Shown: one piece after another, positions 25,402-34,474 of the stretch
Layout of the letters: every line of letters begins with the position of its first letter
Numbering within the stretch: position 1 is the stretch's first letter
Assembly (NCBI RefSeq): GCF_001467895.1
Contig: NZ_LNYO01000024.1
Coordinates: 1 to 64,000, forward strand
Length of the DNA: 64,000 bases
Source: Legionella nautarum
GTDB taxonomy: Bacteria; Pseudomonadota; Gammaproteobacteria; Legionellales; Legionellaceae
Direction: 5' to 3'
The notes under the pieces: model-generated
What the model saw: the letters and a program-made list of their open reading frames with translations, nothing else
Told to the model about the DNA's origin: nothing
Databases searched by the model: none
Made by a program: the position numbers and the translations under genes

Positions 25402-26835
25402 TCAGACTTTCCATTCTGAAATGGGGCGATCTTGGTATTGATTTTCCAAATAGCATCCCATCATATTATAGAAATCTTTGCCGTATTTTTCGATGAAACT
25501 GATTTGCCATTCACTGCCATTTGTTTTTGCTTTCACTCGCTGTTTTATAATTTCCAAATAAAATTTACTATCTGCTGAAGAAACCCCAAGTGCCTCCAAT
25601 CCTTTATAAGATAACGGCAGTAATTCTTCCAAAAGTTTTAAGGCAGAGATTTCATGATTAGCAAACCATTTAAATTTTGTTTTTATGCCGAAACGTGCTG
25701 CATTGAAAAAATTTCGACGAGCATCATAAAAGGGTAAAAGATGATCAATCGGGACAGTTTGAGTAGCAAAATAATAAAGAAGGCCATAAAAAAAGGCCGC
25801 ATTGGCAACCATATCAATAATCGTTGGCCCGCAAGATGGGCCACGATGCTCAATACGTAAATGCGGTTTTAAATCGGGATTAAAATCGATGACAGGGCGA
25901 TTCCAACGATAGACTACGCCATTTTGCCGTTTCACATGAACCATTTTTTCTGGTGGTAAATTGAGGGAAACTTCAGGCATAAGTCGCGGAAAGAAATGAT
26001 AATTTTGATCGAATAATTCAAAAAAAGAATCACGGAGATAATTAGTGCCAAACAAACAAGATTTAAATCCTCCTTCTTGGCCAAATAAATGCACTGCCAT
26101 GGTTTGTTCAAATATGGGGATTCTTGTTTCACTCCAAAGTTGCTTCCCAAATAAAAAAGGGCTATTGGCAGAGATTGCCAAAATGGGGCCTGCAATGGCT
26201 TGAGCAATATTATAATATTGAACCGATTGGCTTTGTCCAACTTGGATATGTAACTGCAAAGCGGATATTAACCCATTAATTGCCAAAGATTTAGGTACTA
26301 TTGACAAAATATCTTGGCCTTCAATATGCAATTTTGGCAATTTACCTTTACAAAAACTCTTCATGTTATAAGTCAGTGTTTGGTATCTTGATTTATTGGT
26401 CATAAATTTGAGTGAAGTATATTCACTAGAGGCAGTAGGTAAGGTCCCTATTAGAGCCAAATGATGATTATGATTGTTGGCTACCCGCAGACACTGTTGC
26501 CAGAACTCTAAAATATTATTATGAAAAGAACTAAAGCAATCATCGTGCAGGCTGAAGTGTAAGCTATTGATTTCAAGTTGAGCTGCTCCAACCTCTTGTT
26601 TTAAGAAAGGTTGATTGACTAAGTCAATGAATGTTAAATTTTTTGGTAGAGGCGCATAGTATTTATCAAGAAGGAAAAATTCAATTTCAGCACCAATAGC
26701 TAATTCACGCTCCATGAACTTTTGCTGAATAAACCATTCCTCAAGCAGAGCAGTTTCTTTAGATAAATGCTGTTCGAATTCCTGGGCGTCTACCTTAAAT
26801 AGCTGGTTAAATACCTTTCTCTGATAAGCCATCAA
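25402..26835 (-). CDS. GCS2-type glutamate-cysteine ligase-like protein
   Basis: A 477-residue member of the GCS2/carboxylate-amine ligase superfamily (ATP-dependent gamma-glutamyl transfer to an amine). IGAEIEFFLLD near residue 47 with Glu metal ligands, QLEIN near 86, LQLHIQVG near 195, and LRIEHRGPSCGPTIIDMVANAAF near 323 are all present. The substrate is unknown; it need not be cysteine. It heads the three-gene minus-strand unit with the cyclic-nucleotide-domain protein and the amidotransferase. The ligase-amidotransferase pairing recalls EgtA/EgtC of ergothioneine synthesis, but no EgtB or EgtD is nearby. Confidence 0.75.
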   Translation of the reverse strand: MMAYQRKVFNQLFKVDAQEFEQHLSKETALLEEWFIQQKFMERELAIGAEIEFFLLDKYYAPLPKNLTFIDLVNQPFLKQEVGAAQLEINSLHFSLHDDCFSSFHNNILEFWQQCLRVANNHNHHLALIGTLPTASSEYTSLKFMTNKSRYQTLTYNMKSFCKGKLPKLHIEGQDILSIVPKSLAINGLISALQLHIQVGQSQSVQYYNIAQAIAGPILAISANSPFLFGKQLWSETRIPIFEQTMAVHLFGQEGGFKSCLFGTNYLRDSFFELFDQNYHFFPRLMPEVSLNLPPEKMVHVKRQNGVVYRWNRPVIDFNPDLKPHLRIEHRGPSCGPTIIDMVANAAFFYGLLYYFATQTVPIDHLLPFYDARRNFFNAARFGIKTKFKWFANHEISALKLLEELLPLSYKGLEALGVSSADSKFYLEIIKQRVKAKTNGSEWQISFIEKYGKDFYNMMGCYLENQYQDRPISEWKV

Positions 26836-27036
26836 TAGTCCATTATTGTTTGATTGCTATAAAATTATAGCTACAAAAATAAAAAATATTTTTATTTTTA
26901 TAAATTGAGAACTAACGTTTTGAATATTAATTGAGTTTCTCTTGGTGGAAAAATTAGTCTATATTTTATATAGAACGTTTTGATTAATATTATTAACTCG
27001 AAGTCTTCTCGGGCGGAGAACTTTTTGGAGAAAAAG

Positions 27037-27345
27037 ATGTCTTTAGTGAAGCGTGAAAAGGGAGAGCAAAAATTAAATAAAATTGTTCTTGACCTACGTT
27101 CAGAATTGGAGGAAATCTGTTTGGATACACAAGAAAAACTTGCGAAAACCAAAGAGGATTTTAAACAACAATTAAAACACACTATTCTAGTTTTAAAAAA
27201 TGAAATCGATCACGCAGATTTAATGAGCATGAAAAATTTAGAAACAATAAACGAGTGCAAAAATAATGAAGTTGATCAATTACAAACTCTAGTCAATGAA
27301 ATGATTATGAAACTGGAAACAGGTAGTTATAAATCTAAAAACTAG
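27037..27345 (+). CDS. Coiled-coil protein
   Basis: 102 residues from the ATG at 27037, chosen because GGAG lies 7 bases upstream; an in-frame ATG at 26980 lacks such a site. Almost the entire protein is charged and helical with heptad-like spacing (LNKIVLDLRSELEEICLDTQEKLAKTKEDFKQQL), so a coiled coil is likely. Function is unknown. A hairpin at 27344-27363 directly follows the stop. Confidence 0.6.
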   Translation: MSLVKREKGEQKLNKIVLDLRSELEEICLDTQEKLAKTKEDFKQQLKHTILVLKNEIDHADLMSMKNLETINECKNNEVDQLQTLVNEMIMKLETGSYKSKN

Positions 27346-27363
27346 CCTGTCTATTCGCAGGCT
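27344..27363 (+). terminator. Candidate terminator hairpin
   Basis: AGCCTG / CAGGCT stem with an 8-base loop starts at the stop codon of the coiled-coil gene, and is followed by GGGTTTCT. The T-run is short, so this is a weak call. Confidence 0.4.
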
Positions 27364-27468
27364 GGGTTTCTAGGCTTCAGTCTTGCGCAGGGTAACAAAA
27401 ATGCACAGAGATAAAAATTCTGATGCCTCAGCACCGTAATGGAACCAGATAAAAGGAGATAGTCATCC

Positions 27469-28980
27469 TTATATGGGTGCCTTAATAGTTTGTTTAAAAG
27501 CCAAAGCCTGCTGCAAGCAACTAAGTTCTACGTTCTCTCGCTGATTCATATCCGCAATTGTTCTAGCTACTTTTAAAAGGCGATGATAGGCGCGAGCTGA
27601 TAATTTAAGCCGCTCTAAAGCCTGACTTAAAAACTGCTGTTCTTCTTGTTGCAGAGCGCAGAATCGTTCGCAATCTTTTGTGTTTAATTCTGCATTCAAG
27701 CAAGCTTGACGCTTCAATTGTAACAAACGAATTTTATCTACGCGCTGCTTGATTGTCTGACTTTGCTCCACTTTCTCATCATGGGGTTTGACTAACTCGG
27801 CCTGTGACAGGGCTTGTACATTAATTTGCATATCAATTCGATCAAGAAGCGGAGCGGATAATTTAGCCAAATAACGATTTATACGATCCGGCGAACATAG
27901 ACAATTAGCTTGGGGATTTCCCCATTGACCACAAGGACAGGGATTCATTGCGGCGATAAGTTGAAATTTTGCAGGAAATTCAATTTGCGCCGCTGCCCTT
28001 GAAATGCAAATATGGCCCGACTCCAAAGGTTCACGCAATGTTTCTAAAACACGAGTATGAAACTCAGGCAGTTCATCAAGAAATAGAACCCCATGATGGG
28101 CAAGTGAAATTTCACCGGGTTTGGGCGGATTACCTCCCCCGACCAAGGCCACTGGCGAAGCCGTATGATGGGGTGAACGAAATGGTGGATGGCGCCATTC
28201 ATTATAATTGGGCAGTCGACCATGTATTGAGTTAATTGCTGCACACTCAAGGGCTTCTGCTTCAGTTAATTGAGGTAATAAAGTAATAAAACGTTTGGCT
28301 AGCATCGTTTTCCCGCTACCTGGGGGTCCACTTAATAAAATGCTATGACCACCGCAGGCTGCTATCTCAAAAGCGTGTTTGGCGTGAGTTTGCCCCTTTA
28401 CATCCGACCAATCCATTGCAGCATGAGAAGAATCGGATTGTGGTTGAGGAGGGAGAGTTTGTAGGGGAGTATCTTGGCATAAATAACTGCAGACTTCACG
28501 AAGGTTGTTTGCTGCGTATACTTTGTTTGGTCCTGCGAGAGACGCTTCTTCGGCATTAGCTGCGGCGATAATTAATAATTGCTGGTCTCGACGAGCGGCA
28601 AGCACAGCAGGGATAATTGCAGAGACGCCTCGTAGGTTACCGCTTAGGGCGAGTTCACCAATAAACTCATGGGAGGCTAATTTGTGCAGAGGTATTTGTC
28701 CGGAAGCGGCAAGAATGCCAAGGGCTATAGGTAAATCAAAGCCGCTGCCCGATTTGGGTAAATCAGCAGGAGCCAGGTTAACGGTGATTTTACGGCAAGG
28801 AAAGTCAAACTGACTATTAATAATAGCACTACGTACGCGGTCTTTACTTTCTTTGACGGCTGTTTCTGCTAAACCCACGATAGTAAAGCTGGGTAAGCCA
28901 TTCGATAAATGGACTTCAACGGAAACGGGTTGCGCCTGAATACCCACCGTAGAGCGGGTTTTGCTAAAAGCGAGATTCAT
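27469..28980 (-). CDS. comM: ComM/YifB AAA+ ATPase
   Basis: A 503-residue protein of the Mg-chelatase-like ComM family, the hexameric helicase that promotes branch migration of incoming DNA in natural transformation. Features are the N-terminal Lon-like domain (GIQAQPVSVEVHLSNGLP, VNLAPADLPKSGSGFDLPIALG), Walker A SGPPGSGKT near residue 220, FRSPHHTAS, and the CPCGQWG...CLC metal-type Cys cluster. Length is standard. Legionella is naturally competent, which fits. Followed at 27453-27470 by a short AAGGA/TCCTT inverted repeat. Confidence 0.92.
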   Translation of the reverse strand: MNLAFSKTRSTVGIQAQPVSVEVHLSNGLPSFTIVGLAETAVKESKDRVRSAIINSQFDFPCRKITVNLAPADLPKSGSGFDLPIALGILAASGQIPLHKLASHEFIGELALSGNLRGVSAIIPAVLAARRDQQLLIIAAANAEEASLAGPNKVYAANNLREVCSYLCQDTPLQTLPPQPQSDSSHAAMDWSDVKGQTHAKHAFEIAACGGHSILLSGPPGSGKTMLAKRFITLLPQLTEAEALECAAINSIHGRLPNYNEWRHPPFRSPHHTASPVALVGGGNPPKPGEISLAHHGVLFLDELPEFHTRVLETLREPLESGHICISRAAAQIEFPAKFQLIAAMNPCPCGQWGNPQANCLCSPDRINRYLAKLSAPLLDRIDMQINVQALSQAELVKPHDEKVEQSQTIKQRVDKIRLLQLKRQACLNAELNTKDCERFCALQQEEQQFLSQALERLKLSARAYHRLLKVARTIADMNQRENVELSCLQQALAFKQTIKAPI

Positions 28981-29071
28981 GGATCTTCCTTAAGATTGGA
29001 CTAAATTTACTTTGCTAAGCAGAGTTCCTATCCTTTAGCGAAAGTTTATCATTTCTGTTGTTATGACAGGA

Positions 29072-29341
29072 TTAATGCTTTGCTTTTTTTTCTTTGCTTT
29101 GTTTTGCTGCTAACAAGGCATCGACCTGTTCTTGTAACGCGTCTAATTTCTCACGTGTTCTTGCTAATACTTTGGTTTGCACGTCGAACTCTTCGCGAGT
29201 AATTAAATCCATACGAGCAAAAGTTGCTTGCAGGATTTCCTTAAACTTTTGTTGGATATCATTTTCAAAATTTTGAAAGCTGGTTGGTAAGCTGGCGAAC
29301 AGTTTTTTGGCCAAGTCATCGAAGTGTTTTGGATCGAACAT
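29072..29341 (-). CDS. ubiK: UbiK accessory factor for ubiquinone synthesis
   Basis: An 89-residue protein, YqiC/BMFP family. It starts MFDPKHFDDLAKKLFASLP (the MID...LA..L...LP family pattern), has an amphipathic first half that binds membranes, and ends in a coiled coil (REEFDVQTKVLARTREKLDALQEQVDALL) that makes it a trimer. UbiK helps assemble the ubiquinone complex. It lies just upstream of comM on the same strand, separated by about 90 bases. Confidence 0.85.
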   Translation of the reverse strand: MFDPKHFDDLAKKLFASLPTSFQNFENDIQQKFKEILQATFARMDLITREEFDVQTKVLARTREKLDALQEQVDALLAAKQSKEKKAKH

Positions 29342-29444
29342 TGCTAAATTCCCGCATAATAATTGTAATAGCGACAGTCTAGCAATGCTGAGCTAGTAAT
29401 TCTACTAGCAGGTCGGCTGGAAGAGATTTTATTTTTCTGATAGG

Positions 29445-29657
29445 TTAACCTGCTATGGAAGAGAGTGGTTGTAAGGAAGCAGATGGACTCATACGAGCAT
29501 CACCACTTATTAAGCTTTCTGCTCTTTCGCTGGCTTTAGCAGCCTCTTCTTGTTTTGGTGAAAAGAAAGCAGGATAAGAACTTTGAGACGTTTGAGGGTT
29601 TGTCTGTCTTCTAGGAATAGGGATAGGTGATGATGATTGGTAGGGTTCTTTAGGCAT
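29445..29657 (-). CDS. Small Ser/Pro-rich hypothetical protein
   Basis: A 70-residue polar protein starting MPKEPYQSSSPIPIPRRQ, without membrane segments, probably disordered. A strong AAGGAG lies 8 bases before the ATG, which supports it as a real gene. No family recognised. Ser/Pro-rich small proteins exist among Legionella substrates, but nothing ties this one to secretion. Confidence 0.5.
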   Translation of the reverse strand: MPKEPYQSSSPIPIPRRQTNPQTSQSSYPAFFSPKQEEAAKASERAESLISGDARMSPSASLQPLSSIAG

Positions 29658-29899
29658 AATTTTTCTCCTTGCCGAGTTATTTATTAACAGAGCGGTTATA
29701 TTTTAATTGATAATAAACAGCACAAATCAATTTTACAATAGCAATTATTTATAAATTTGCCCTCAATAAAATCTAATTTTTTTTAGGTCAATCGCAAACT
29801 TATCGTTATTTTCTGGGAATAAAGGTTGTAAATTCGAGGCTTAGTGCACAATAATAACTTTGCAAAATCAAATTCATTCAGTAAATGGAGATTTAGGTT

Positions 29900-31138
29900 A
29901 TGAAGTTTGATGCCATGGTGCTTGGTGGCGGAATTGTTGGTGTATCAGTCGCTATGCACTTGCGCATGCGAGGTTGTTCAGTCGCTTTAGTTGATTTAAA
30001 AGCTCCAGGATCTGAAACCTCTTTTGGCAATGCCGGATTGATTCAACGGGAGGGAGTCTACCCTTATGCTTTTCCGAGAGATTTGCGCTCCCTGATTAAA
30101 TATGCATTTAATCGTTCACCTGAGGTCAGCTATCACCCCGCTTCAATACCGAAATTGGCGCCTTTTCTATGGAAATATTGGTTTAATTCTCATCCTCAAC
30201 GTCATGCTCAAATTGCTCGATCCTATGCAACCTTGATTCAACACAGTGTCAGCGAGCATCATCGCTTGGCTGAATTAGCTGGGGCTAAACATTTATTTCG
30301 GGCAGACGGATGGCTTAAAGTGTTCAGAACTACAAAAGTCCAAGATAAAGAAACACGATTTGCTGAAAAATGCCAGGCTGAGCATGGCATTCAATTTAAA
30401 CATTTAACTGCGGCTTCATTACGTCTGGTTGAGCCTGATCTTGATCAACGCTTGGTTGGGGCTCTTCATTATACTGAATCAGAATCAGTGAGCGATCCTG
30501 GCAGATTAGTCGCTGCCTATGCAAACTATTTTGAACGCTTAGGTGGCCGCTTCTTTTTTGGTGATGCGCTTAGCTTAGCCAATCAATGGACCGTTAAAAC
30601 TAAAGAAGGTCAGATCAAAGCCGATTCGGTTGTGGTAACTTTGGGACCTTGGTCAGATCTATTGAGTTCTCGACTTGGCTATCGTTTTCCACTGGCGGTC
30701 AAGCGTGGTTATCATATGCATTACAATGCTAGGCCAAACACACGCCTTACACATCCGGTATTAGACATTGAGAATGGTTACATGATGGTCCCGATGACAC
30801 GTGGTGTTCGCATAACAACGGGAGCTGAATTTGCAAAGCGGGATTCAAAAAAAACTCCAGTACAACTTAATAGAGTAGAACCAATTGCACGAAGCCTTTT
30901 TCCTATTACCGAGCGACTTGAAGAATTACCCTGGATGGGCTCTAGGCCCTGTACAGCTGATATGCTTCCTATCATCGGTAAAGCCCCTCGTCACAAGGAG
31001 CTTTGGTTTGCATTTGGCCATGCACATCATGGACTAACACTGGGTCCGGTCACTGGACGCTTAATCGCTGAAATGATGACTGGAGAGGAATTACTAACTA
31101 ATCCACAGCCCTTTAGTGCGAGTCGTTTTGGAGAATAA
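29900..31138 (+). CDS. FAD-dependent oxidoreductase (DadA-like)
   Basis: A 412-residue flavoprotein of the DAO family. The N-terminal Rossmann loop is GGGIVGVSVAMHLRMRG near residues 9-25, and the C-terminal GHAHHGLTLGPVTGRLIAEM matches the FAD-binding end of D-amino-acid dehydrogenases such as DadA. It likely oxidises an amine or D-amino acid and passes electrons to the respiratory chain. GGAG precedes the ATG. The PII gene follows after 4 bases, so the two may be cotranscribed, which suggests a link to nitrogen handling (inference). Confidence 0.8.
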   Translation: MKFDAMVLGGGIVGVSVAMHLRMRGCSVALVDLKAPGSETSFGNAGLIQREGVYPYAFPRDLRSLIKYAFNRSPEVSYHPASIPKLAPFLWKYWFNSHPQRHAQIARSYATLIQHSVSEHHRLAELAGAKHLFRADGWLKVFRTTKVQDKETRFAEKCQAEHGIQFKHLTAASLRLVEPDLDQRLVGALHYTESESVSDPGRLVAAYANYFERLGGRFFFGDALSLANQWTVKTKEGQIKADSVVVTLGPWSDLLSSRLGYRFPLAVKRGYHMHYNARPNTRLTHPVLDIENGYMMVPMTRGVRITTGAEFAKRDSKKTPVQLNRVEPIARSLFPITERLEELPWMGSRPCTADMLPIIGKAPRHKELWFAFGHAHHGLTLGPVTGRLIAEMMTGEELLTNPQPFSASRFGE

Positions 31139-31142
31139 GTCT

Positions 31143-31481
31143 ATGAAAATGCTGACAGCGATTATCAAGCCGTTCAAACTTGATGACGTACATGAGGCGC
31201 TAATGGAAATTGGCGTGCCCGGTATTACTATCTCGGAAACAAGAGGTTTTGGTCGCCAAAAAGGACATACGGAACTTTACCGCGGTGCGGAATATGTCGT
31301 CGATTTTTTACCTAAGATAAAAATTGAATTGGCTTTAGCCGATGATATGGTAGAAGCAGCAATTGATGCCATTTGCAAAGCAGCCCATACAGGCAAAATC
31401 GGTGATGGCAAGATTTTTGTCTATGAATTGCAACAGGTAGTACGGATAAGAACGGGCGAAGTAGGGGGGGATGCGCTTTAA
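31143..31481 (+). CDS. glnB: PII nitrogen regulatory protein
   Basis: A 112-residue PII signal protein, the usual length. It starts MKMLTAIIKPFKLDDVHEAL; the T-loop holds Tyr51 (LYRGAEYVVDF), the uridylylation site; the signatures KIGDGKIFV and RIRTGE are present. It senses ATP/ADP and 2-oxoglutarate and adjusts partner proteins. The start at 31143 gives the family N-terminus and lies 4 bases after the oxidoreductase stop. GlnB and GlnK cannot be told apart here; no amtB is adjacent. Confidence 0.92.
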   Translation: MKMLTAIIKPFKLDDVHEALMEIGVPGITISETRGFGRQKGHTELYRGAEYVVDFLPKIKIELALADDMVEAAIDAICKAAHTGKIGDGKIFVYELQQVVRIRTGEVGGDAL

Positions 31482-31507
31482 GCTCGTCCGTGGAGTAGCC
31501 GCCTCAC

Positions 31508-31978
31508 TCAACCCGCAACCAACTCTTTTGTAATAAATAACCACTCATCGCGACTTACAGGCGAAACCGATAAGCGATTGCCTTTACGAACGAGAGGCAT
31601 GTTTTCAAGCTCGGGGTAGCGTTTTAAGGTATCAAGTGGAATAAGTTCTTTAAATTTCTCTTTGAAACGAATATCAACCATAAACCATCGTGGATTATCA
31701 GGATTACTCTTGGGATCAGGATGTTCGCTATTCGGATCAAAAGCCGTATAGTCAGGATAAGGTTTAGAGGTGACTTCGGCAATGCCAATAATTCCTGGTG
31801 GATTACAATTCGAATGATAAAACAGTACTTGATCACCAATTGACATCTCATTGCGGATAAAGTTACGTGCTTGATAATTTCGTACACCATCCCAATGAGT
31901 GGATTGATTAGGTGAAGCACGTAAATCGTCGATACTAAAACAGGACGGCTCTGATTTCATTAACCAATATTTAGTCAT
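31508..31978 (-). CDS. EVE-domain protein
   Basis: A 156-residue protein that is entirely an EVE domain (YWLMKSEPSCFSIDDL, THWDGVRNYQARNFIR, GDQVLFYHSN, GIIGIAEV), a PUA-like fold that can bind modified bases in DNA or RNA. The stop of the upstream cyclo-ligase gene overlaps its start by eight bases. That pairing is common in gamma-proteobacteria. No partner restriction enzyme is adjacent, so a housekeeping role is likelier than defence. Confidence 0.88.
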   Translation of the reverse strand: MTKYWLMKSEPSCFSIDDLRASPNQSTHWDGVRNYQARNFIRNEMSIGDQVLFYHSNCNPPGIIGIAEVTSKPYPDYTAFDPNSEHPDPKSNPDNPRWFMVDIRFKEKFKELIPLDTLKRYPELENMPLVRKGNRLSVSPVSRDEWLFITKELVAG

Positions 31979-32612
31979 TTTCTTTCTTACTCCAGTATGT
32001 GTTTCGTTCGGTTATTATTGCTGTAAGGGGAATATCCCAAGTCTGTGGTTCAATATAAGGATAGTGTTGAAATTCATAAGCAACCCCAATAAGCATAGGA
32101 TGATCTTCATTCGCTAAGGTTCGATCATAATAGCCAGCACCCATACCTAGGCGAGTGCCATAATGATCAAAAGCAACTAAGGGCATAAAAATAATATCAA
32201 GTAATTTAGGCGCTATAGCTTGAGATTTATCCACATCCGGTTCTGCAATCCCATATTGATTATTGACAAAGGCGGTTGCAGGGGTAGCGGGCAAGAATAA
32301 TAAGGTTTTATCCTCTCTAAGGACGGGAAAATAGCAAAACTTCCCTTGAAGAGGAGCTGAGTTCCATAAACGATTTAGGCTGATTTCTCCACCAGTTGCT
32401 TGATAGAGAGCAATACGTTTCGCATGGCGGTATTGGTGTAAGTTGCTTATACGTGAGCATAGTTTAGCGGATGCCGCATGCTGATATTCGGAGGATAATT
32501 TTTCGCGTACCTGTCGACAACTTCGTCGAAGGGCAAGCTTAAAGCGATTGGGCATGGTTTGATTTTTCGTCATTTTTACTCGATTATTGCTCAGATGGAT
32601 ATCTAAGTTCAA
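31971..32612 (-). CDS. 5-formyltetrahydrofolate cyclo-ligase
   Basis: A 213-residue ATP-dependent enzyme that turns 5-formyl-THF into 5,10-methenyl-THF (YgfA/FAU). The N-terminus is basic (LRRSCRQVREKLS), the substrate region LGMGAGYYDR lies near residue 160, and the ending is QTWDIPLTAIITE. The first 20 residues are unusual; the start may be internal, at MTKNQ or MPNRF. It overlaps the downstream EVE gene. 6S RNA genes often precede this gene in gamma-proteobacteria, but none was recognised in the 120 bases upstream. Confidence 0.88.
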   Translation of the reverse strand: MNLDIHLSNNRVKMTKNQTMPNRFKLALRRSCRQVREKLSSEYQHAASAKLCSRISNLHQYRHAKRIALYQATGGEISLNRLWNSAPLQGKFCYFPVLREDKTLLFLPATPATAFVNNQYGIAEPDVDKSQAIAPKLLDIIFMPLVAFDHYGTRLGMGAGYYDRTLANEDHPMLIGVAYEFQHYPYIEPQTWDIPLTAIITERNTYWSKKEND

Positions 32613-32733
32613 GTTAGCAAAATTGAAAGATTTTTTTTTTCAGATCTAGGCAGAATGAAAAAAATAAGGTATATAGCGCAAAGTTATTGCTGTTATCTAG
32701 CTCATAGAATAAGTCAACCCTTGAGAGAGTGAA

Positions 32734-32919
32734 ATGAGTGATATGTTTGAAGAAGATGATGATTTAGTAGAGAGTGATTCATTTGCTAGTCCTGTCGAAG
32801 ATGTGGATATTGATATAAGCGAAAACTCAACAATGGATGCGCGTCGCCGACTTGAGAATAAATTGGATGACTTGCGCTTAGAGGCTGAGCTTAAGGATGA
32901 ATTTGATGATGATTACTAA
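32734..32919 (+). CDS. PA3496-family small acidic protein
   Basis: A 61-residue acidic protein with DARRRLENKLDDLRLEAELKDEFDDDY at its end, matching the PA3496 family of putative envelope-integrity proteins (DARRRLE..LEE.RL..ELEEFDFD). It stands 6 bases before the pabC-like gene. Mechanism unknown. Confidence 0.7.
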   Translation: MSDMFEEDDDLVESDSFASPVEDVDIDISENSTMDARRRLENKLDDLRLEAELKDEFDDDY

Positions 32920-32925
32920 GCACTA

Positions 32926-33741
32926 ATGCCTACGCTCATTTTTATTCAAGAAAATGAGGCTGATTTTTCTTTTGCTCTTGATGATCGCATTTTTCTAGGG
33001 GAGGGGCTTTTTGAGACAATCCGGATTGTTGAGAAAAAGCCTTGTTACCCTGAGGCCCACTGGCAGCGGTTAAAAAAAGCGGCTGCTTTTTTGGGTTTAG
33101 CATTCGAGGTCAGTTTTGATCTGTGGCTCGAAAAACTTAAGCACTGTATCCACATAAAAAAATTACAAGAAGGGGGCATTAAAGTTATTCTTAGTGGTGG
33201 TAGAGCACCAAGGGGTTTAGTTGCACAAGGTAGCGAAACTTATCTTCTTTTTAACGCATTTCACTATAATAGAAATTCACAACCGCTCGAACTAATTAGT
33301 GCTCCTTGGCGGCGCGATGCAAAAAATCCCATTTATCAATTGAAATCGCTAAATTATTTAGAAGCGATTATTGCCCGTCGCGGCGCTGAGGCAGCGCAGG
33401 CCGATGAAGTCTTATTTTTTAATTTTCAAGATCAGGCTACTGAGACTTCTGTGGCTAATTTTTTTATCATCAAAAATGATTGCCTGATTACTCCTCCCTG
33501 TCATAGCGGTGTTTTAGCTGGAATAATCAGAGAGCGATTATTGGTTCTTTGCAAACAAGGGGGGATAGATTGTTCAGTCCGTGAATTACCTAAAGAGAAC
33601 ATAATGCAAGCCGATGCCGCTTTTACTTGTAATGCCTTACAAGGAATCCAGCCTGTTCGTTCTTTTGATGGACAGATGTTTAATATAAACCATCCTTTAC
33701 TCTCCTTACTTGTACAATTATTAGCAGAAGATAAGCGCTAA
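32926..33741 (+). CDS. pabC: Class IV aminotransferase, aminodeoxychorismate lyase-like
   Basis: A 271-residue PLP enzyme of fold type IV. The early GEGLFETIR, the PLP lysine in YQLKSLNYL near residue 140, and ATETSVANFF near 168 with NALQGIQPVR at the C-terminus fit 4-amino-4-deoxychorismate lyase (p-aminobenzoate for folate) better than branched-chain or D-amino-acid transaminases. The adjacent folate cyclo-ligase gives weak support. Its stop overlaps the stop of the convergent TVP38 gene. Confidence 0.75.
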   Translation: MPTLIFIQENEADFSFALDDRIFLGEGLFETIRIVEKKPCYPEAHWQRLKKAAAFLGLAFEVSFDLWLEKLKHCIHIKKLQEGGIKVILSGGRAPRGLVAQGSETYLLFNAFHYNRNSQPLELISAPWRRDAKNPIYQLKSLNYLEAIIARRGAEAAQADEVLFFNFQDQATETSVANFFIIKNDCLITPPCHSGVLAGIIRERLLVLCKQGGIDCSVRELPKENIMQADAAFTCNALQGIQPVRSFDGQMFNINHPLLSLLVQLLAEDKR

Positions 33742-34433
33742 CTATTTTTATGACGATAGCGGCTGAGCAGCTTAAATAAGAAAAAAAGTAACGCTAAACT
33801 AAGCAGAGTAAGAAGACTGATATTTTTATAAAAGGGAGCTGGACGAGTAAGCGCATCCATCCCTGCATGCCCGCAATAAGTGTAAATAATTTCACCTGGA
33901 ATTAAAAAAATAAAGGTGGTTATTACATAATGACTAAATTTGATGCGGGTCATTCCTAAACTATAATTCACTAAACTAAAAGGCACGATAGGTAGTAAGC
34001 GAAGCAAAGCAACCGATTGCCAACCGCTGCGTTCCACTCCTGAAATTAACTTTTCTAACTTAGGCCCGCGTGTAGCAGCCAACCAATCAATGGCCAGATG
34101 GCGACTAATGCAAAAAGCAGATGCAGCTCCAAGTGTTGCCCCCAGCAAATTAAATAGAGTGCCTAGTAAGGGGCCAAATAAAGCGCCTCCCGCAAGTGTC
34201 AAAACCATAGTAGGTAGAAGAAAAATGCTTGCAAGACAATAAATCAATAGAAATAAAATAGGTGCTAGCCAACCTAATCCTTTAATCTTATGAAGGATAA
34301 TTGGTATTTTCTCTTGAAAAACTGTCGTACAGATGATGAACGCTACTATTATTAATAGAAGAGCAAGCGTTTTCAGATATTGATTTTTAAGCCACATGCA
34401 CAACACTTTATTACAGCCCGGTATTTTGGGCAA
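33738..34433 (-). CDS. TVP38/TMEM64-family membrane protein
   Basis: A 231-residue inner-membrane protein of the DedA/TVP38 superfamily. The conserved LAGGALFGPLLGTLFNLLGATLGAASAFCISR segment lies near residues 80-110 and LLRLLPIVPFSLVNYSLGMT near 143-162. The family is linked to lipid scrambling or transport. The start MPKIPGC may be replaced by the Met at residue 13 (MWLKNQY), which begins nearer the first helix. Confidence 0.85.
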   Translation of the reverse strand: MPKIPGCNKVLCMWLKNQYLKTLALLLIIVAFIICTTVFQEKIPIILHKIKGLGWLAPILFLLIYCLASIFLLPTMVLTLAGGALFGPLLGTLFNLLGATLGAASAFCISRHLAIDWLAATRGPKLEKLISGVERSGWQSVALLRLLPIVPFSLVNYSLGMTRIKFSHYVITTFIFLIPGEIIYTYCGHAGMDALTRPAPFYKNISLLTLLSLALLFFLFKLLSRYRHKNS

Positions 34434-34474
34434 GCATGAAATAGATCTATTGCAATGACAAAGGCAATTAAGTA

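Noticed and set aside
25402-26835. True EgtA of ergothioneine synthesis.
   Set aside because: EgtB and EgtD are not present nearby, and GCS2 proteins have varied substrates, so only the superfamily is claimed.
31508-31978. EVE protein as a defence gene.
   Set aside because: No restriction or other defence genes are adjacent, and pairing with the cyclo-ligase gene fits a housekeeping gene.
32613-32733. 6S RNA gene expected upstream of the folate cyclo-ligase.
   Set aside because: Only about 120 bases are free and no long bulged hairpin was recognised.
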